Assembly (NCBI RefSeq): GCF_937958975.1
Contig: NZ_CALGRE010000045.1
Span: 62,001 to 126,000, forward strand
Direction of reading: 5' to 3'
Source of the DNA: an uncultured Eubacterium sp.
Lineage (GTDB): Bacteria > Bacillota > Clostridia > Lachnospirales > Lachnospiraceae
Length of the DNA stretch: 64,000 bases
The translations under genes and the position numbers were made by a program. Position 1 is the stretch's first letter; every line of letters begins with the position of its first letter. This document shows, in pieces, positions 45,218-54,516 of this stretch. A model generated the notes under the pieces. The model worked only from the letters and a program-made list of their open reading frames with translations. It did not search any database and was not told where the DNA came from.

Positions 45218-45502
45218 ATGGAACAGAATACAATTTCAAAATCTCATAAACTGTCACTTGATAACAGAAAACGTTTAGGAATGACCGGTATCAAGGATGT
45301 TGTTTCTTTTGATTTGACACAGATTTTATTAGAATCGACATTGGGGATGATTCATATAAAAGGAAGTGATATTAAAGTAACACGTTTAAGTCTCGAAAAA
45401 GGTGAAGTTGACATTGATGGAAATGTTGACAGTATTACATATTCTGAAGTTAAGGCATATGGCGAAAAAGGAAAATCTATGATAAAAAGGATGTTCAGGT
45501 AA
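45218..45502 (+). CDS. yabP: Sporulation protein YabP
   Basis: A 94-residue YabP/YqfC-family protein: SLDNRKRLGMTGIKDVVSFD, then LGMIHIKGSDIKVTRLSLEKG. It is needed for spore formation in B. subtilis under SigE; the molecular role is unclear. GGTGAGGA precedes the ATG. Its TAA overlaps the ATG of yabQ. Confidence 0.92.
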   Translation: MEQNTISKSHKLSLDNRKRLGMTGIKDVVSFDLTQILLESTLGMIHIKGSDIKVTRLSLEKGEVDIDGNVDSITYSEVKAYGEKGKSMIKRMFR

Positions 45503-45984
45503 TGAGTCAGCAGATTGGCGAGGAGGCAATGCTTATTTTAATGAGCATTTACGGTGGACTTGTTCTCATTGTATGCTATGACATAATCAGAATATTTCGT
45601 CGGATATTCCCAGCGAAAATGTTTCGGGTAATTGTGGAAGATATCATATATTGGACATGTGCTTCTATTTTTATGTTTAACATATTTCTAAAGTATAACT
45701 ATGGACGACCAAGATTTTTTTCTATAGTAATGACAATAGGAACAATGATTCTATTTGAAAGGCTTGTAGGAAGACATTTTTTAGATAAAATTTCAAAAAT
45801 ATTGTATAAGGTATTTCAAATTTTAGCCAAACCATTGAAAAAGGTGGGCAAAGTAGTTAAACTTATAATTAATAAAGGGATGAATAAAATAAAAAAAATA
45901 GGGGAAAGAAAGAATGCCGGAAGAAAACAAAAGCAGGGCAACCGGAAGGTTAAACACCATAAGGCAAAAAAGAATCAGAAGTAA
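45502..45984 (+). CDS. yabQ: Spore cortex biosynthesis protein YabQ
   Basis: A 160-residue membrane protein with four likely spans in residues 10-105 and a very basic Lys-rich tail. In B. subtilis it sits in the outer forespore membrane and is required for cortex synthesis. It overlaps yabP by one base. Its 3' end overlaps divIC by 71 bases in another frame, a longer overlap than usual. Confidence 0.88.
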   Translation: MSQQIGEEAMLILMSIYGGLVLIVCYDIIRIFRRIFPAKMFRVIVEDIIYWTCASIFMFNIFLKYNYGRPRFFSIVMTIGTMILFERLVGRHFLDKISKILYKVFQILAKPLKKVGKVVKLIINKGMNKIKKIGERKNAGRKQKQGNRKVKHHKAKKNQK

Positions 45985-46249
45985 AAGAATGATATTGTCT
46001 ATTTCTTTTGTTGTGATTGCGTTTTGTATTGTGATGGGCGCCCAGATGATAAAAGAATATAATACTCTCAATGAATTAAAGGAACAGGAGAGAAAGTTAG
46101 AAAAGAAATATCAGAAAGAGCTTCAGTTGTCTGAAGAACTGAAAGAGCAGGAACAGTATGTAAAGACGGATGATTATATAGAAGAAATGGCAAGAAAATT
46201 AGGACTCTTATATCCCAACGAGGTGATTATTAAACCGGAAGAAGAATAG
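45914..46249 (+). CDS. divIC: Septum formation initiator DivIC (FtsB-like)
   Basis: A 111-residue bitopic membrane protein. A basic cytoplasmic N-terminus (to about 24) is followed by one span (about 25-43), a coiled coil (about 48-85) and the extracytoplasmic EEMARKLGLLYPNEVIIKP. DivIC with FtsL and DivIB links the divisome to wall synthesis. AGGGGAAAG precedes the ATG, which lies inside the end of yabQ. Confidence 0.9.
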   Translation: MPEENKSRATGRLNTIRQKRIRSKRMILSISFVVIAFCIVMGAQMIKEYNTLNELKEQERKLEKKYQKELQLSEELKEQEQYVKTDDYIEEMARKLGLLYPNEVIIKPEEE

Positions 46250-46271
46250 AAAAAAATATTGAATTGTTTTG

Positions 46272-46326
46272 AGCGTATATGATGTGTGATAGTTATTTTA
46301 TTACATATTGTATACGCTTTTGTTTT
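46272..46326 (+). terminator. Probable terminator after divIC
   Basis: AGCGTATA (46272-46279) pairs with TATACGCT (46311-46318), with partial pairing inside and TTTTGTTTT after it. It would isolate spoIIE from the upstream operon. Confidence 0.6.
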
Positions 46327-46357
46327 AATTTCTTCTTGTAAAGTTCCATAAACTTAA

Positions 46358-46364
46358 TGTCGAA
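46358..46364 (+). promoter_or_regulatory. 0A box upstream of spoIIE
   Basis: TGTCGAA, within AATGTCGAAAA, the standard Spo0A recognition sequence, 27 bp upstream of the spoIIE -35. Spo0A~P activates spoIIE in B. subtilis. Confidence 0.75.
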
Positions 46365-46390
46365 AACTCTAATGATTTTCAACCTTTTTT

Positions 46391-46423
46391 TTGACAAATT
46401 TATTATTTCAGACTCGTTATACT
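46391..46423 (+). promoter_or_regulatory. Spo0A-dependent spoIIE promoter with 21-bp spacer
   Basis: Perfect TTGACA (46391-46396) and TATACT (46418-46423) separated by 21 bp instead of 17. The wide spacer is a known trait of Spo0A-activated SigA promoters spoIIE and spoIIG in B. subtilis. The 0A box lies upstream. Confidence 0.75.
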
Positions 46424-46454
46424 ACCATCTGTAAAAAATGGTGAGGAGGGAGAA

Positions 46455-48164
46455 ATGAGCCAGAAAATACTAAAATTAATTTTGTTACTAATGATAGGCG
46501 TGGTAATGTGTGTCATTCCAATGCTTGGTTTTTATCCAATGGCAGAAAGTTACTATGCAGCACTTTGTTCTATACAATATATATCTTTTGCTGCATGGCC
46601 ATTGATGATATTTACCATATTTAATTATGGTGGTGTGTTGGCTGCCATGAAATATGGAACTATGATGGCAACAACAGGATTATGTGTGAGCCAATATAGG
46701 AAGGGAGCTTCTAAATTTAATCCCTATGTTGCGGCAATCATAGTTTCTGTTGTGACAATTGCTTTGGAAGGGATTGACTGGGTGATGAATGGAATGGTAA
46801 CAAGAGAGTTGTATGGATTGATACCTATAGTAATGCTGACCTGGTCCACAACAATTATTTTTACATACTTTGTGAAAAAAATAATGTTCTATTTTCCAAG
46901 GGACAAAAATGCTTCAGGTGATTATAAGAGACAGGAAATAGCGAAGAATGAGGGAATGATTCGGACATCGGAGGCGTTTAAGAACCTTGCAACAGAAATT
47001 AAAAAGATGTCAGCAATGGAGTCCAGCCAGGAATTGACGATGGAAGGTACGATAGAGAGAGAAATCGAAGGTAATATTTGCAGAGGTTGTGAAAATGGAC
47101 AGATTCAGTATTTAGAAAGAGCCAGGTTAAATTATCTTTGGTATAACAAAATGTTGGAGACAAGGGAGGCAATGGCTATACAGTTAAATGAAATGGCAAA
47201 TCTTTTGGAATATTATACAAAGCCTATGTATGATGACAAAAAAGTTTTGTTTGGTATGGATGATTATTTGAGGCATAAACTCAGGGAGCGAAAAATAATA
47301 ACAAGGAAAATTTCTATTAGTGAGAACGGAAAGGGAAGGCTGGAAGTCAGAGTGACGGCAAAAAAGAAAAAACGTTCAGACATAAAAATAGAAATGATGG
47401 AGAGCGTTGTCACTGAGGCAGTAGGAAGAAAGATGAGAGCCTCAAAAGAAAATCTAATGGATGTTACATGCGAATATAATCAGTTTTGCTTTTTTGAGGA
47501 AGTAAATTTCCTCACGATTAGTGGGACTGCAAGAAGAACAAGGGAGGACGAAGACTGTTCCGGTGATAATTTTACTGTAATGGAAATGAATACCGGACAG
47601 ACCTTTATGAGTATATGTGATGGTATGGGTTCGGGAAAAAAAGCCAGACAATATAGTGAGATGGTAATTGATATGTTAGAGCGTCTGCTGGAGAGCGGCT
47701 TTTCTGAGAGCACCTCTCTGAAATTAATTAATTCAATTCTGCTTACAGGAAATCAGTGGCAGGAGCCGGCGGCAGTAGATATGGCGTTGATAGACCAGTA
47801 TTCCGGTATTTGCCAGTTTTTAAAACTGGGTGCGGCATGCACATATATTAAAAGGGGAAACTGGGTAGAATGCATAAAATCTACATCCCTGCCGATGGGC
47901 GTGTTTGAGGAGGTAGATGTTGAGACAATTACAAAAAAATTATATGATGGTGATTTTGTGGTAATGATTTCTGACGGAATTGTAGATGCCTTGCAGTGTG
48001 AAGATAAAGAGGAGGCTATGGGCAGATTGATTATGGAAATAAACACATCGAGTCCGAGAGAGATGGCATTACATATTTTAAGCAAGGCTTTGGCAATGAC
48101 AGATGGCGTGCCGAAGGATGACATGACGGTGCTTTGCACGGGAATATGGGAAAAAATACAGTGA
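46455..48164 (+). CDS. spoIIE: Stage II sporulation protein E (short form), PP2C phosphatase
   Basis: A 569-residue SpoIIE. Membrane segments lie in residues about 5-140 (four or five spans, against ten in the 827-residue B. subtilis protein). A regulatory helical region (about 170-350) follows, then the PP2C domain: NFTVMEMNTGQTFMSICDGM with GMGSGKKA, and VVMISDGIVDAL with metal-binding Asp residues. It dephosphorylates SpoIIAA-P to release SigF in the forespore and helps place the polar septum. GGTGAGGAGGG precedes the ATG. Confidence 0.92.
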   Translation: MSQKILKLILLLMIGVVMCVIPMLGFYPMAESYYAALCSIQYISFAAWPLMIFTIFNYGGVLAAMKYGTMMATTGLCVSQYRKGASKFNPYVAAIIVSVVTIALEGIDWVMNGMVTRELYGLIPIVMLTWSTTIIFTYFVKKIMFYFPRDKNASGDYKRQEIAKNEGMIRTSEAFKNLATEIKKMSAMESSQELTMEGTIEREIEGNICRGCENGQIQYLERARLNYLWYNKMLETREAMAIQLNEMANLLEYYTKPMYDDKKVLFGMDDYLRHKLRERKIITRKISISENGKGRLEVRVTAKKKKRSDIKIEMMESVVTEAVGRKMRASKENLMDVTCEYNQFCFFEEVNFLTISGTARRTREDEDCSGDNFTVMEMNTGQTFMSICDGMGSGKKARQYSEMVIDMLERLLESGFSESTSLKLINSILLTGNQWQEPAAVDMALIDQYSGICQFLKLGAACTYIKRGNWVECIKSTSLPMGVFEEVDVETITKKLYDGDFVVMISDGIVDALQCEDKEEAMGRLIMEINTSSPREMALHILSKALAMTDGVPKDDMTVLCTGIWEKIQ

Positions 48165-48245
48165 AAAGTGAGGTGAAACAGGTATTGTAATGAAAACGAG
48201 GTATATTGGTTTGACAGAAAAACTACCATAAAGTATATTAGAGTC

Positions 48246-49637
48246 ATGGATAAAAAGATATTGAAATTTATAAAAGAAAACAAAATATTGCAATATGGTG
48301 ACAGCGTCATACTGGGAGTTTCCGGAGGCGCTGATTCCATTTGCATGTTGCATATCTTATGTAAACTAAAAAAAACGTTAAACCTGACACTGCGCGTGGT
48401 GCATGTCAATCACGGAATCAGGGGGGAAGAGGCACAAGATGATGAAATGTTCGTGAAGAAGACTTGTGATGATTTGGGAATAGAATTTTTGGCATTTCAT
48501 ATTAATGTACCTGACATAGTGGAAAAAACCGGAATGACAGAAGAAGAAGCAGGAAGAAAAGAGCGGTATCAGATTTTTCAATCTGTTTTAGAAACGTATC
48601 ACGCAGATAAAATTGCAGTAGCACATAATTTAAATGATAACAGTGAAACAATCTTATTTAATTTATTCCGAGGGACAGGAATTAAGGGACTATCGGGGAT
48701 TCCGGTAAAAAGGGGAGATATTGTACGTCCACTTTTGTGTTGTACGAGGGATGAAATAGAAAAATATCTTGCAAGCAATTGTGTGAAGTATTGCAACGAT
48801 ATGACAAATAAATCTACAGAATATACGAGAAATAGAATACGGTTAGATGTTTTACCGTACATTAAGGAAAATATTAACAAAAAAGCTGAATATAATATTG
48901 TGAGTGCGGCTGAAAAATTAAGTGAAATTAGTGATTATTTACAGGGACAGGTAAATATAGAATATGATAGATATGTCAGAGGAAATAAACTGCAGATTGC
49001 GGCAGGCAGACTTCATCCTGCCATACGAAATCAAATGGTCAGACGTATGATAGAGAGAGAGGCAGGATGTTTAAAAGATATTACAAATATTCATATAAAA
49101 CAGGTTGTGGATTTATTTGAAATGTCTGTATCAAAGAAGGTAAATCTTCCTTATAATCTCTGCGCAAGAAGAGATTATGATGGAATTATAATAGAAAAAG
49201 AAGATAGAGAGGAGAATATAAATAAAAGTAAAGTAGTTGAAGAGATATTAATTGAAAATGGTAAATTATATTCAAATGAGTATATAAATATTTCTTTGGA
49301 GAAATGCGGGTTTGGCAGGAAAAATATAGAAGAATTAGTATATACGAAATGGTTGGATTATGATAAAATAGATAAGTTAATTCTTAGAACCCGCAGGGAA
49401 GGAGATTATATTGTCATTGACGATAATGGCAAAAAGAAGAAGTTAAAGGAATATTTTATCAATGAAAAAATTCCAAGAGAGTATCGGGATAATATCCTTC
49501 TTTTAGCAGATGGAAGTCATATTGTCTGGATACCGGGATATAGAATCAGCGCTTATTATAAAGTTACAGAAAATACAGAGCATATAATAAGACTGGAACA
49601 AAAGAAGCCAAGGGCAAGTTATACGGATAAGGAGTAA
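48246..49637 (+). CDS. tilS: tRNA(Ile)-lysidine synthase
   Basis: A 463-residue PP-loop ATPase with SGGADS at 26-31, followed by VNHGIRGEEAQDDEMF, TILFNLFRGTGIKGLSG and a C-terminal TilS domain (LKEYFINEKIPREYRDNILL). It makes lysidine at C34 of tRNA-Ile(CAU), needed to read AUA. The ribosome site is weak. Position between spoIIE and hpt matches B. subtilis. Confidence 0.95.
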   Translation: MDKKILKFIKENKILQYGDSVILGVSGGADSICMLHILCKLKKTLNLTLRVVHVNHGIRGEEAQDDEMFVKKTCDDLGIEFLAFHINVPDIVEKTGMTEEEAGRKERYQIFQSVLETYHADKIAVAHNLNDNSETILFNLFRGTGIKGLSGIPVKRGDIVRPLLCCTRDEIEKYLASNCVKYCNDMTNKSTEYTRNRIRLDVLPYIKENINKKAEYNIVSAAEKLSEISDYLQGQVNIEYDRYVRGNKLQIAAGRLHPAIRNQMVRRMIEREAGCLKDITNIHIKQVVDLFEMSVSKKVNLPYNLCARRDYDGIIIEKEDREENINKSKVVEEILIENGKLYSNEYINISLEKCGFGRKNIEELVYTKWLDYDKIDKLILRTRREGDYIVIDDNGKKKKLKEYFINEKIPREYRDNILLLADGSHIVWIPGYRISAYYKVTENTEHIIRLEQKKPRASYTDKE

Positions 49638-49641
49638 AGAT

Positions 49642-50163
49642 ATGAGGCACAAGATAGCAGAGTATATCAGTGAAGAACAGCTGGATAAGAGAATAAGAGA
49701 GCTGGCAGTGCAGATTAGTGAGGATTATGCAAAAAAAGAAGTGAGATTAATCTGCATTTTAAAGGGAAGTGTTTTTTATACCTGTGAGCTGGCAAAGAGA
49801 ATAACCGTGCCAATTACGCTTGATTTCATGAGTGTATCAAGTTACGGTTCGGGAACTTCAAGCTCAGGAGAAATTAAAATTAATAAGGATTTAGATGAGA
49901 GTATTGAGGGACTGGATGTTATCGTCGTGGAGGATATTATTGATTCGGGAAATACACTCAGCAGATTGATTCCAATGCTAAAAGAGAGAAAACCTGCAAG
50001 CCTGAGAGTTACAACATTATTAGATAAACCTGATAGAAGAGAGTCAGAAGTAGATGTTGATTATGTAGGGTTTGAAATTGAAGATAAATTCGTGGTTGGA
50101 TATGGTCTTGATTATGACCAGAGTTACAGGGATTTACCATATATTGGAATCGTAGAATTATAA
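49642..50163 (+). CDS. hpt: Hypoxanthine phosphoribosyltransferase
   Basis: A 173-residue purine salvage enzyme. The PRPP loop VIVVEDIIDSGNTLSRLI, the CILKGS loop and the SSYGSGTSSSGEI flexible loop are present. It converts hypoxanthine or guanine to IMP or GMP. AAGGAG precedes the ATG, 4 bases after tilS; tilS-hpt-ftsH is a classical Firmicutes operon. Confidence 0.95.
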   Translation: MRHKIAEYISEEQLDKRIRELAVQISEDYAKKEVRLICILKGSVFYTCELAKRITVPITLDFMSVSSYGSGTSSSGEIKINKDLDESIEGLDVIVVEDIIDSGNTLSRLIPMLKERKPASLRVTTLLDKPDRRESEVDVDYVGFEIEDKFVVGYGLDYDQSYRDLPYIGIVEL

Positions 50164-50190
50164 TATTACACATTTTAAGGAGGCAGTTTT

Positions 50191-52014
50191 TTGAATACAT
50201 TAAAAAAAGGTAAATTTTCCAAAATATACATTATTGTGCTGTTATTAATGCTTGGTCTTTTGATGTATAGTTTTAGTGGAAGTTTTATTTCAAGTGATTA
50301 TAAATATAAAGATTTTTTAAATGATTTAACCGATAAAAAGGTTAGTGAAATAACAATAAAACAAAATAAAGAAATTCCAACAGGGCGAATTATTATAAAA
50401 TTAAATAATAAAGAAACCAAATCTATTTATGTCCCTGATGTAAATAAAGTAATAGAGGATGTAGATGAAATCAATGGAAATGTCGGAACAAATATACAGC
50501 CTGACATGAATGATGTCAGCAGGGACAGTTTCTTTCTCACTACCATTGTACCGATGCTACTGCTTGGGGTTGTGGTCCTTGTAGTAATTATGATGATGAA
50601 TGCCAATGCCAACGGGGGCGGCGGAAAAATGGCAAACTTTGGAAAGAGCCGTGCGAAAATGGTGGTAGAAATCAAAAACATGGATTTTTCTAAGGTAGCA
50701 GGTTTAGAGGAAGAAAAAGAGGAGCTTGAAGAAATTGTTGATTTTCTGAAAGAGCCTAAAAAATATATACAGCTTGGTGCTAGAATACCAAAGGGTGTGC
50801 TTTTAGAAGGACCTCCGGGAACAGGTAAGACCCTTCTCGCAAAGGCGACAGCAGGGGAAGCAGGAGTCCCATTCTTTACAATATCAGGTTCTGACTTTGT
50901 AGAGATGTTTGTAGGTGTAGGCGCTTCGAGAGTCAGAGATTTATTTGCGGAGGCAAAGAAAAATTCACCTTGTATTATATTTATTGACGAGATAGATGCT
51001 GTGGCAAGAAGACGAGGAACCGGCATGGGCGGCGGACACGACGAGCGTGAACAGACGTTGAATCAGATGCTTGTGGAGATGGATGGTTTTGGAATTAATG
51101 AAGGCATTATTGTTATGGCTGCCACAAACCGTGTAGATATTTTAGACCCTGCTATTTTAAGACCGGGTCGTTTTGACAGAAAGGTTATGGTTGGAAGACC
51201 TGATGTTAAGGGCAGAAAAGAAATACTTGAAGTCCACGCAAAGAATAAGCCTATCGGGGATGATGTTGATTTGCAGCAGATTGCTCAGATTACAGCAGGA
51301 TTTACAGGTGCAGATTTAGAGAATTTATTAAACGAAGCATCTATTCTTGCGGCAAGACAGGGAAAAGCTTATCTCACACAGGATGAGATTAATAAGGCAA
51401 TGATAAAAGTCGGCATCGGAAAAGAAAAAAAGAGTAAGATTATATCTGAAAAAGAGAAGCGCATTACAGCTTATCACGAGGCAGGTCATGCGATACTTTT
51501 CCATGTGTTACCGGACGTCGGACCGGTGCATACTATTTCAGTGATTCCAACAGGAGCCGGTGCAGCGGGATATACTATGCCGCTTCCTGCAAAGGATGAA
51601 ATGTTCCTTACAAAAGGAAAGATGCTTCAGGAAATTATGGTTAGCCTGGGGGGGCGTATTGCGGAAGAACTTATTTTGGACGATATTACCACAGGGGCGT
51701 CTCAGGATATTAAACAGGCAACAGCTGCTGCAAAGGCTATGGTTACAAAATACGGTTTCTCTGATAAGTTAGGTTTAATCAATTATGATGATGACTCAGA
51801 TGACGTGTTTATCGGAAGAGATTTGGCACATTCTAAGGGATATGGAGAAAATACTGCATCTGCTATTGATGAAGAAGTGAGAAATATCGTGAAGGATTGT
51901 TATGATAAGGCAAAAGTGATTATTGAAGAACATATGAAACAGTTACATGCCTCAGCACAGCTTTTGATGGAAAAAGAAAAAATAGGACAGAAAGAATTTG
52001 AAGCATTGTTTTAG
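50191..52014 (+). CDS. ftsH: ATP-dependent zinc metalloprotease FtsH
   Basis: A 607-residue membrane AAA+ protease. Two membrane segments (about 10-27 and 112-132) flank a small extracytoplasmic domain. Walker A GPPGTGKT starts at about 207, Walker B IIFIDEIDAV and the SRH region follow, and the zinc site HEAGH is at 429-433. It starts with TTG: AAGGAGG at 50177-50183 is well placed 7 bases before it. The C-terminus lacks the long acidic tail of some homologues. Confidence 0.96.
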   Translation: MNTLKKGKFSKIYIIVLLLMLGLLMYSFSGSFISSDYKYKDFLNDLTDKKVSEITIKQNKEIPTGRIIIKLNNKETKSIYVPDVNKVIEDVDEINGNVGTNIQPDMNDVSRDSFFLTTIVPMLLLGVVVLVVIMMMNANANGGGGKMANFGKSRAKMVVEIKNMDFSKVAGLEEEKEELEEIVDFLKEPKKYIQLGARIPKGVLLEGPPGTGKTLLAKATAGEAGVPFFTISGSDFVEMFVGVGASRVRDLFAEAKKNSPCIIFIDEIDAVARRRGTGMGGGHDEREQTLNQMLVEMDGFGINEGIIVMAATNRVDILDPAILRPGRFDRKVMVGRPDVKGRKEILEVHAKNKPIGDDVDLQQIAQITAGFTGADLENLLNEASILAARQGKAYLTQDEINKAMIKVGIGKEKKSKIISEKEKRITAYHEAGHAILFHVLPDVGPVHTISVIPTGAGAAGYTMPLPAKDEMFLTKGKMLQEIMVSLGGRIAEELILDDITTGASQDIKQATAAAKAMVTKYGFSDKLGLINYDDDSDDVFIGRDLAHSKGYGENTASAIDEEVRNIVKDCYDKAKVIIEEHMKQLHASAQLLMEKEKIGQKEFEALF

Positions 52015-52034
52015 ATGAGAAGAAGGATTGGAAA

Positions 52035-54065
52035 ATGAACAGACTAAAAGAAGCTTTGTTTCACGATGGAACAAGTCAGTTTTGTAAATATGACGAGGAA
52101 AACGGCACATATACATTTGTCTTGAGAACAGCGTCGGGGGAAGTAAATGAGGCTTTTTTGTGCATTGATAATACAGAAATTGAAATGCATTGTGGGAGAC
52201 ATGAAGGAAGCTTTGATTACTTTAGTGTGAGTATTGCGTTGTTAGAAAAGGTTGTAAAATACCATTTTAAGGTTATCAATGCCCATAACTGCATATTTTA
52301 TGATATGTCAGGCGCCTGCGATTATTGCTCTGATGAATGGGAGTTTGAGCTGACGGCGGGATTTCAGACACCGGATTGGGCAAAGGGCGCGGTCATGTAT
52401 CAGATTATGGTAGACCGATTCTGTAATGGTGATAAATCCAATGATGTGGTAAATGACGAATATGTATATATTGGAAGAGGCGTCACTGCAATGAGTGACT
52501 GGAATGAGCCGCCGGCAGCAGATGGAACAAGGCAGTTTTATGGTGGAGACCTTCAGGGGGTTATTGATAAACTGGAGTATCTAAGTAAATTAGGCGTGGA
52601 GGTTATCTATTTAAATCCAATATTTGTCTCTCCATCTAATCATAAGTATGATATACAGGATTATGATTATGTTGACCCTCATTTTGGTAAAATAATCAAT
52701 GATAAGGGAAGGACAGTTGCACATTATGAATCCAATAATTTTAATGCAGAAAAGTATAAAAGCAGGACAACGGATTTAGAAAACTTAGAGGCGAGTAATC
52801 AATTGTTTATTCATTTTGTTGAGGAGGCTCATAAAAGAGGAATCAGAGTCATTATAGATGGAGTGTTTAATCATTGTGGTTCCTTTAATAAATGGATGGA
52901 CAGGGAGAGGTTCTACCGTGGCAATAGTGATTATGAGCCGGGAGCTTATGAGTGCAAAGATAGTCCATATAATTCATACTTTAAGTTTGGAAATGAAAAT
53001 TGGCCGGATAACGGTAGTTATGAAGGATGGTGGGGCTTTGACACGCTTCCAAAGTTAAATTACGAAGAGAGTGAAAAACTCTGTAATTATATACTTGATA
53101 TTGGAAAGAAATGGGTATCGCCACCGTATAATGTGGATGGATGGAGACTTGATGTTGCTGCCGATTTGGGGCATAGTGAGGAGTTTAACCATGAGTTTTG
53201 GAGAAGATTCAGAAAGGTTGTAAAGGAAGCGAATCCCGAAGCAATCATTCTTGCAGAACATTATGGGGATGCACATGCATGGCTGCTGGGAGACCAGTGG
53301 GATACGATAATGAATTATGATGCGTTTATGGACCCTGTCACATGGTTTTTGACAGGTGTGGATAAACATTCTGATAATGCAAATCCGGGTATGATTGGTA
53401 ATGCCGAAGTATTTAACAATACGATGAAATATCAGATGTCAAGATTTCAGAATCAGTCCCTGCTTGTTGCAATGAATGAGCTATCTAACCATGACCATTC
53501 CAGATTTATGACGAGAACAAATAAAATGGTTGGCAGAGTCGGAACTGTGGGTACAAAGGCGGCAAGCGAAAATATAAATGAGGCAATATTTAAACAGGGC
53601 GTAGTCATGCAGATGACACTGCCGGGTGCTCCTACATTATATTATGGAGATGAGGCAGGTGTCTGTGGATGGACGGACCCTGATAATAGAAGAACTTATC
53701 CTTGGGGAAATGAAAATTTTGAGTTGATGGAGTTTTATAGAGAAGCAATTAGTATTCATAAACAAAACAGGGTTTTAAAAACGGGTTCGTATACTCCGCT
53801 TACCTGTGCGGATAATTTACTGTGTTATGGAAGATTTGATGATAAAGATGCTGTTGCTATTGTTATAAATACATCCGGTAAGGATATGGAAATAGATATT
53901 CCTGTCATTATACTTGGAAAAGAGGATGAAACAGAGTGGGAAAGGCTGATAGAGACTTCGAGAGAGTTTTATAATTGCGGACGCATACCTTTTACACAAA
54001 ATAATGGGAATCTTCATGTAAAAGTAAAAGCGATGAGTGCAGCAATTTATAAAAATAAAAACTGA
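52035..54065 (+). CDS. Intracellular GH13 alpha-glucan hydrolase (cyclomaltodextrinase/neopullulanase type)
   Basis: A 676-residue GH13 enzyme. An N-terminal beta domain (about 1-110) of the CBM34 kind is followed by the TIM barrel. GH13 regions are visible as GVFNHCG, GWRLDVAAD (nucleophile Asp), ILAEHYGD (acid/base Glu) and LSNHDHSRF. No signal peptide, so it should act on imported maltodextrins or cyclodextrins. AGAAGGA precedes the ATG and it lies 20 bp after ftsH, though functionally unrelated. Exact specificity is not readable. Confidence 0.9.
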   Translation: MNRLKEALFHDGTSQFCKYDEENGTYTFVLRTASGEVNEAFLCIDNTEIEMHCGRHEGSFDYFSVSIALLEKVVKYHFKVINAHNCIFYDMSGACDYCSDEWEFELTAGFQTPDWAKGAVMYQIMVDRFCNGDKSNDVVNDEYVYIGRGVTAMSDWNEPPAADGTRQFYGGDLQGVIDKLEYLSKLGVEVIYLNPIFVSPSNHKYDIQDYDYVDPHFGKIINDKGRTVAHYESNNFNAEKYKSRTTDLENLEASNQLFIHFVEEAHKRGIRVIIDGVFNHCGSFNKWMDRERFYRGNSDYEPGAYECKDSPYNSYFKFGNENWPDNGSYEGWWGFDTLPKLNYEESEKLCNYILDIGKKWVSPPYNVDGWRLDVAADLGHSEEFNHEFWRRFRKVVKEANPEAIILAEHYGDAHAWLLGDQWDTIMNYDAFMDPVTWFLTGVDKHSDNANPGMIGNAEVFNNTMKYQMSRFQNQSLLVAMNELSNHDHSRFMTRTNKMVGRVGTVGTKAASENINEAIFKQGVVMQMTLPGAPTLYYGDEAGVCGWTDPDNRRTYPWGNENFELMEFYREAISIHKQNRVLKTGSYTPLTCADNLLCYGRFDDKDAVAIVINTSGKDMEIDIPVIILGKEDETEWERLIETSREFYNCGRIPFTQNNGNLHVKVKAMSAAIYKNKN

Positions 54066-54074
54066 AAACAATAA

Positions 54075-54113
54075 AAAAACACAAGTGAGATTGTTCTCAT
54101 TTGTGTTTTTTTG
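54075..54113. terminator. Terminator after the GH13 gene, usable on both strands
   Basis: AAAAAACACAA-G-TGAGA pairs with TCTCA-T-TTGTGTTTTTTT around a short TTGT loop; the next gene is convergent. Confidence 0.8.
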
Positions 54114-54144
54114 TATGCGGCTTGTACCGCTTTTAGCGATTAGA

Positions 54145-54423
54145 TTATTCAGCTTCTGAATATTTTTTCTTAGAAACTAATGCAACTCCGGCTGCTGAAA
54201 TAACAGCGATAAAGCCAAAAGCAAGATTAGCGCCAGTTTTTGGTGATGTTGATGATGGATTCTTTGGTGAAGGTGTTGTAGCTCCACCTGTACCGTCATA
54301 TGAAGTTGTTTCTTCACTAGTTGGTAAAACTGATTCGATTGGGCTTGGTGCCGCAAAACAGTTAACAGTATAAGCAAATGTCAATATCACCGTAGCTAAT
54401 AAAGCAAGCATTTTTCTTTTCAT
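54145..54423 (-). CDS. Small sortase substrate with SPKTG sorting signal
   Basis: A 92-residue secreted protein. Residues 1-25 are a signal peptide (cleavage likely after NCFAA), 26-59 a Pro/Ser/Thr-rich linker, and 60-64 SPKTG, followed by a hydrophobic span (67-84) and KKKYSEAE tail. C. difficile SrtB, also class B, uses (S/P)PxTG signals, and a class B sortase lies two genes upstream. GGAGG selects the ATG at 54423. The mature chain has only about 35 residues before the motif, so it is little more than a tether. Confidence 0.82.
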   Translation of the reverse strand: MKRKMLALLATVILTFAYTVNCFAAPSPIESVLPTSEETTSYDGTGGATTPSPKNPSSTSPKTGANLAFGFIAVISAAGVALVSKKKYSEAE

Positions 54424-54465
54424 ATTATTAAACCTCCAATAGAAATTTTTTCTATACCTTATATC

Positions 54466-54493
54466 ATTATACACTATAACAATGAAAAATCAA
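54466..54493 (-). promoter_or_regulatory. SigA promoter of the SPKTG gene
   Basis: Minus strand: TTGATT (54493-54488), 16-bp spacer, perfect TATAAT (54471-54466), about 45 bases before the ATG. The gene can therefore be transcribed apart from the LCP/sortase pair. Confidence 0.65.
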
Positions 54494-54516
54494 ATATTTT
54501 TTATAATATTCGTATC

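Noticed and set aside
50427..51026. 199-codon minus-strand frame across ftsH, and a similar 218-codon one at 47753-48409
   Set aside because: No ribosome site and no recognisable protein; they mirror conserved ftsH and spoIIE/tilS codons.
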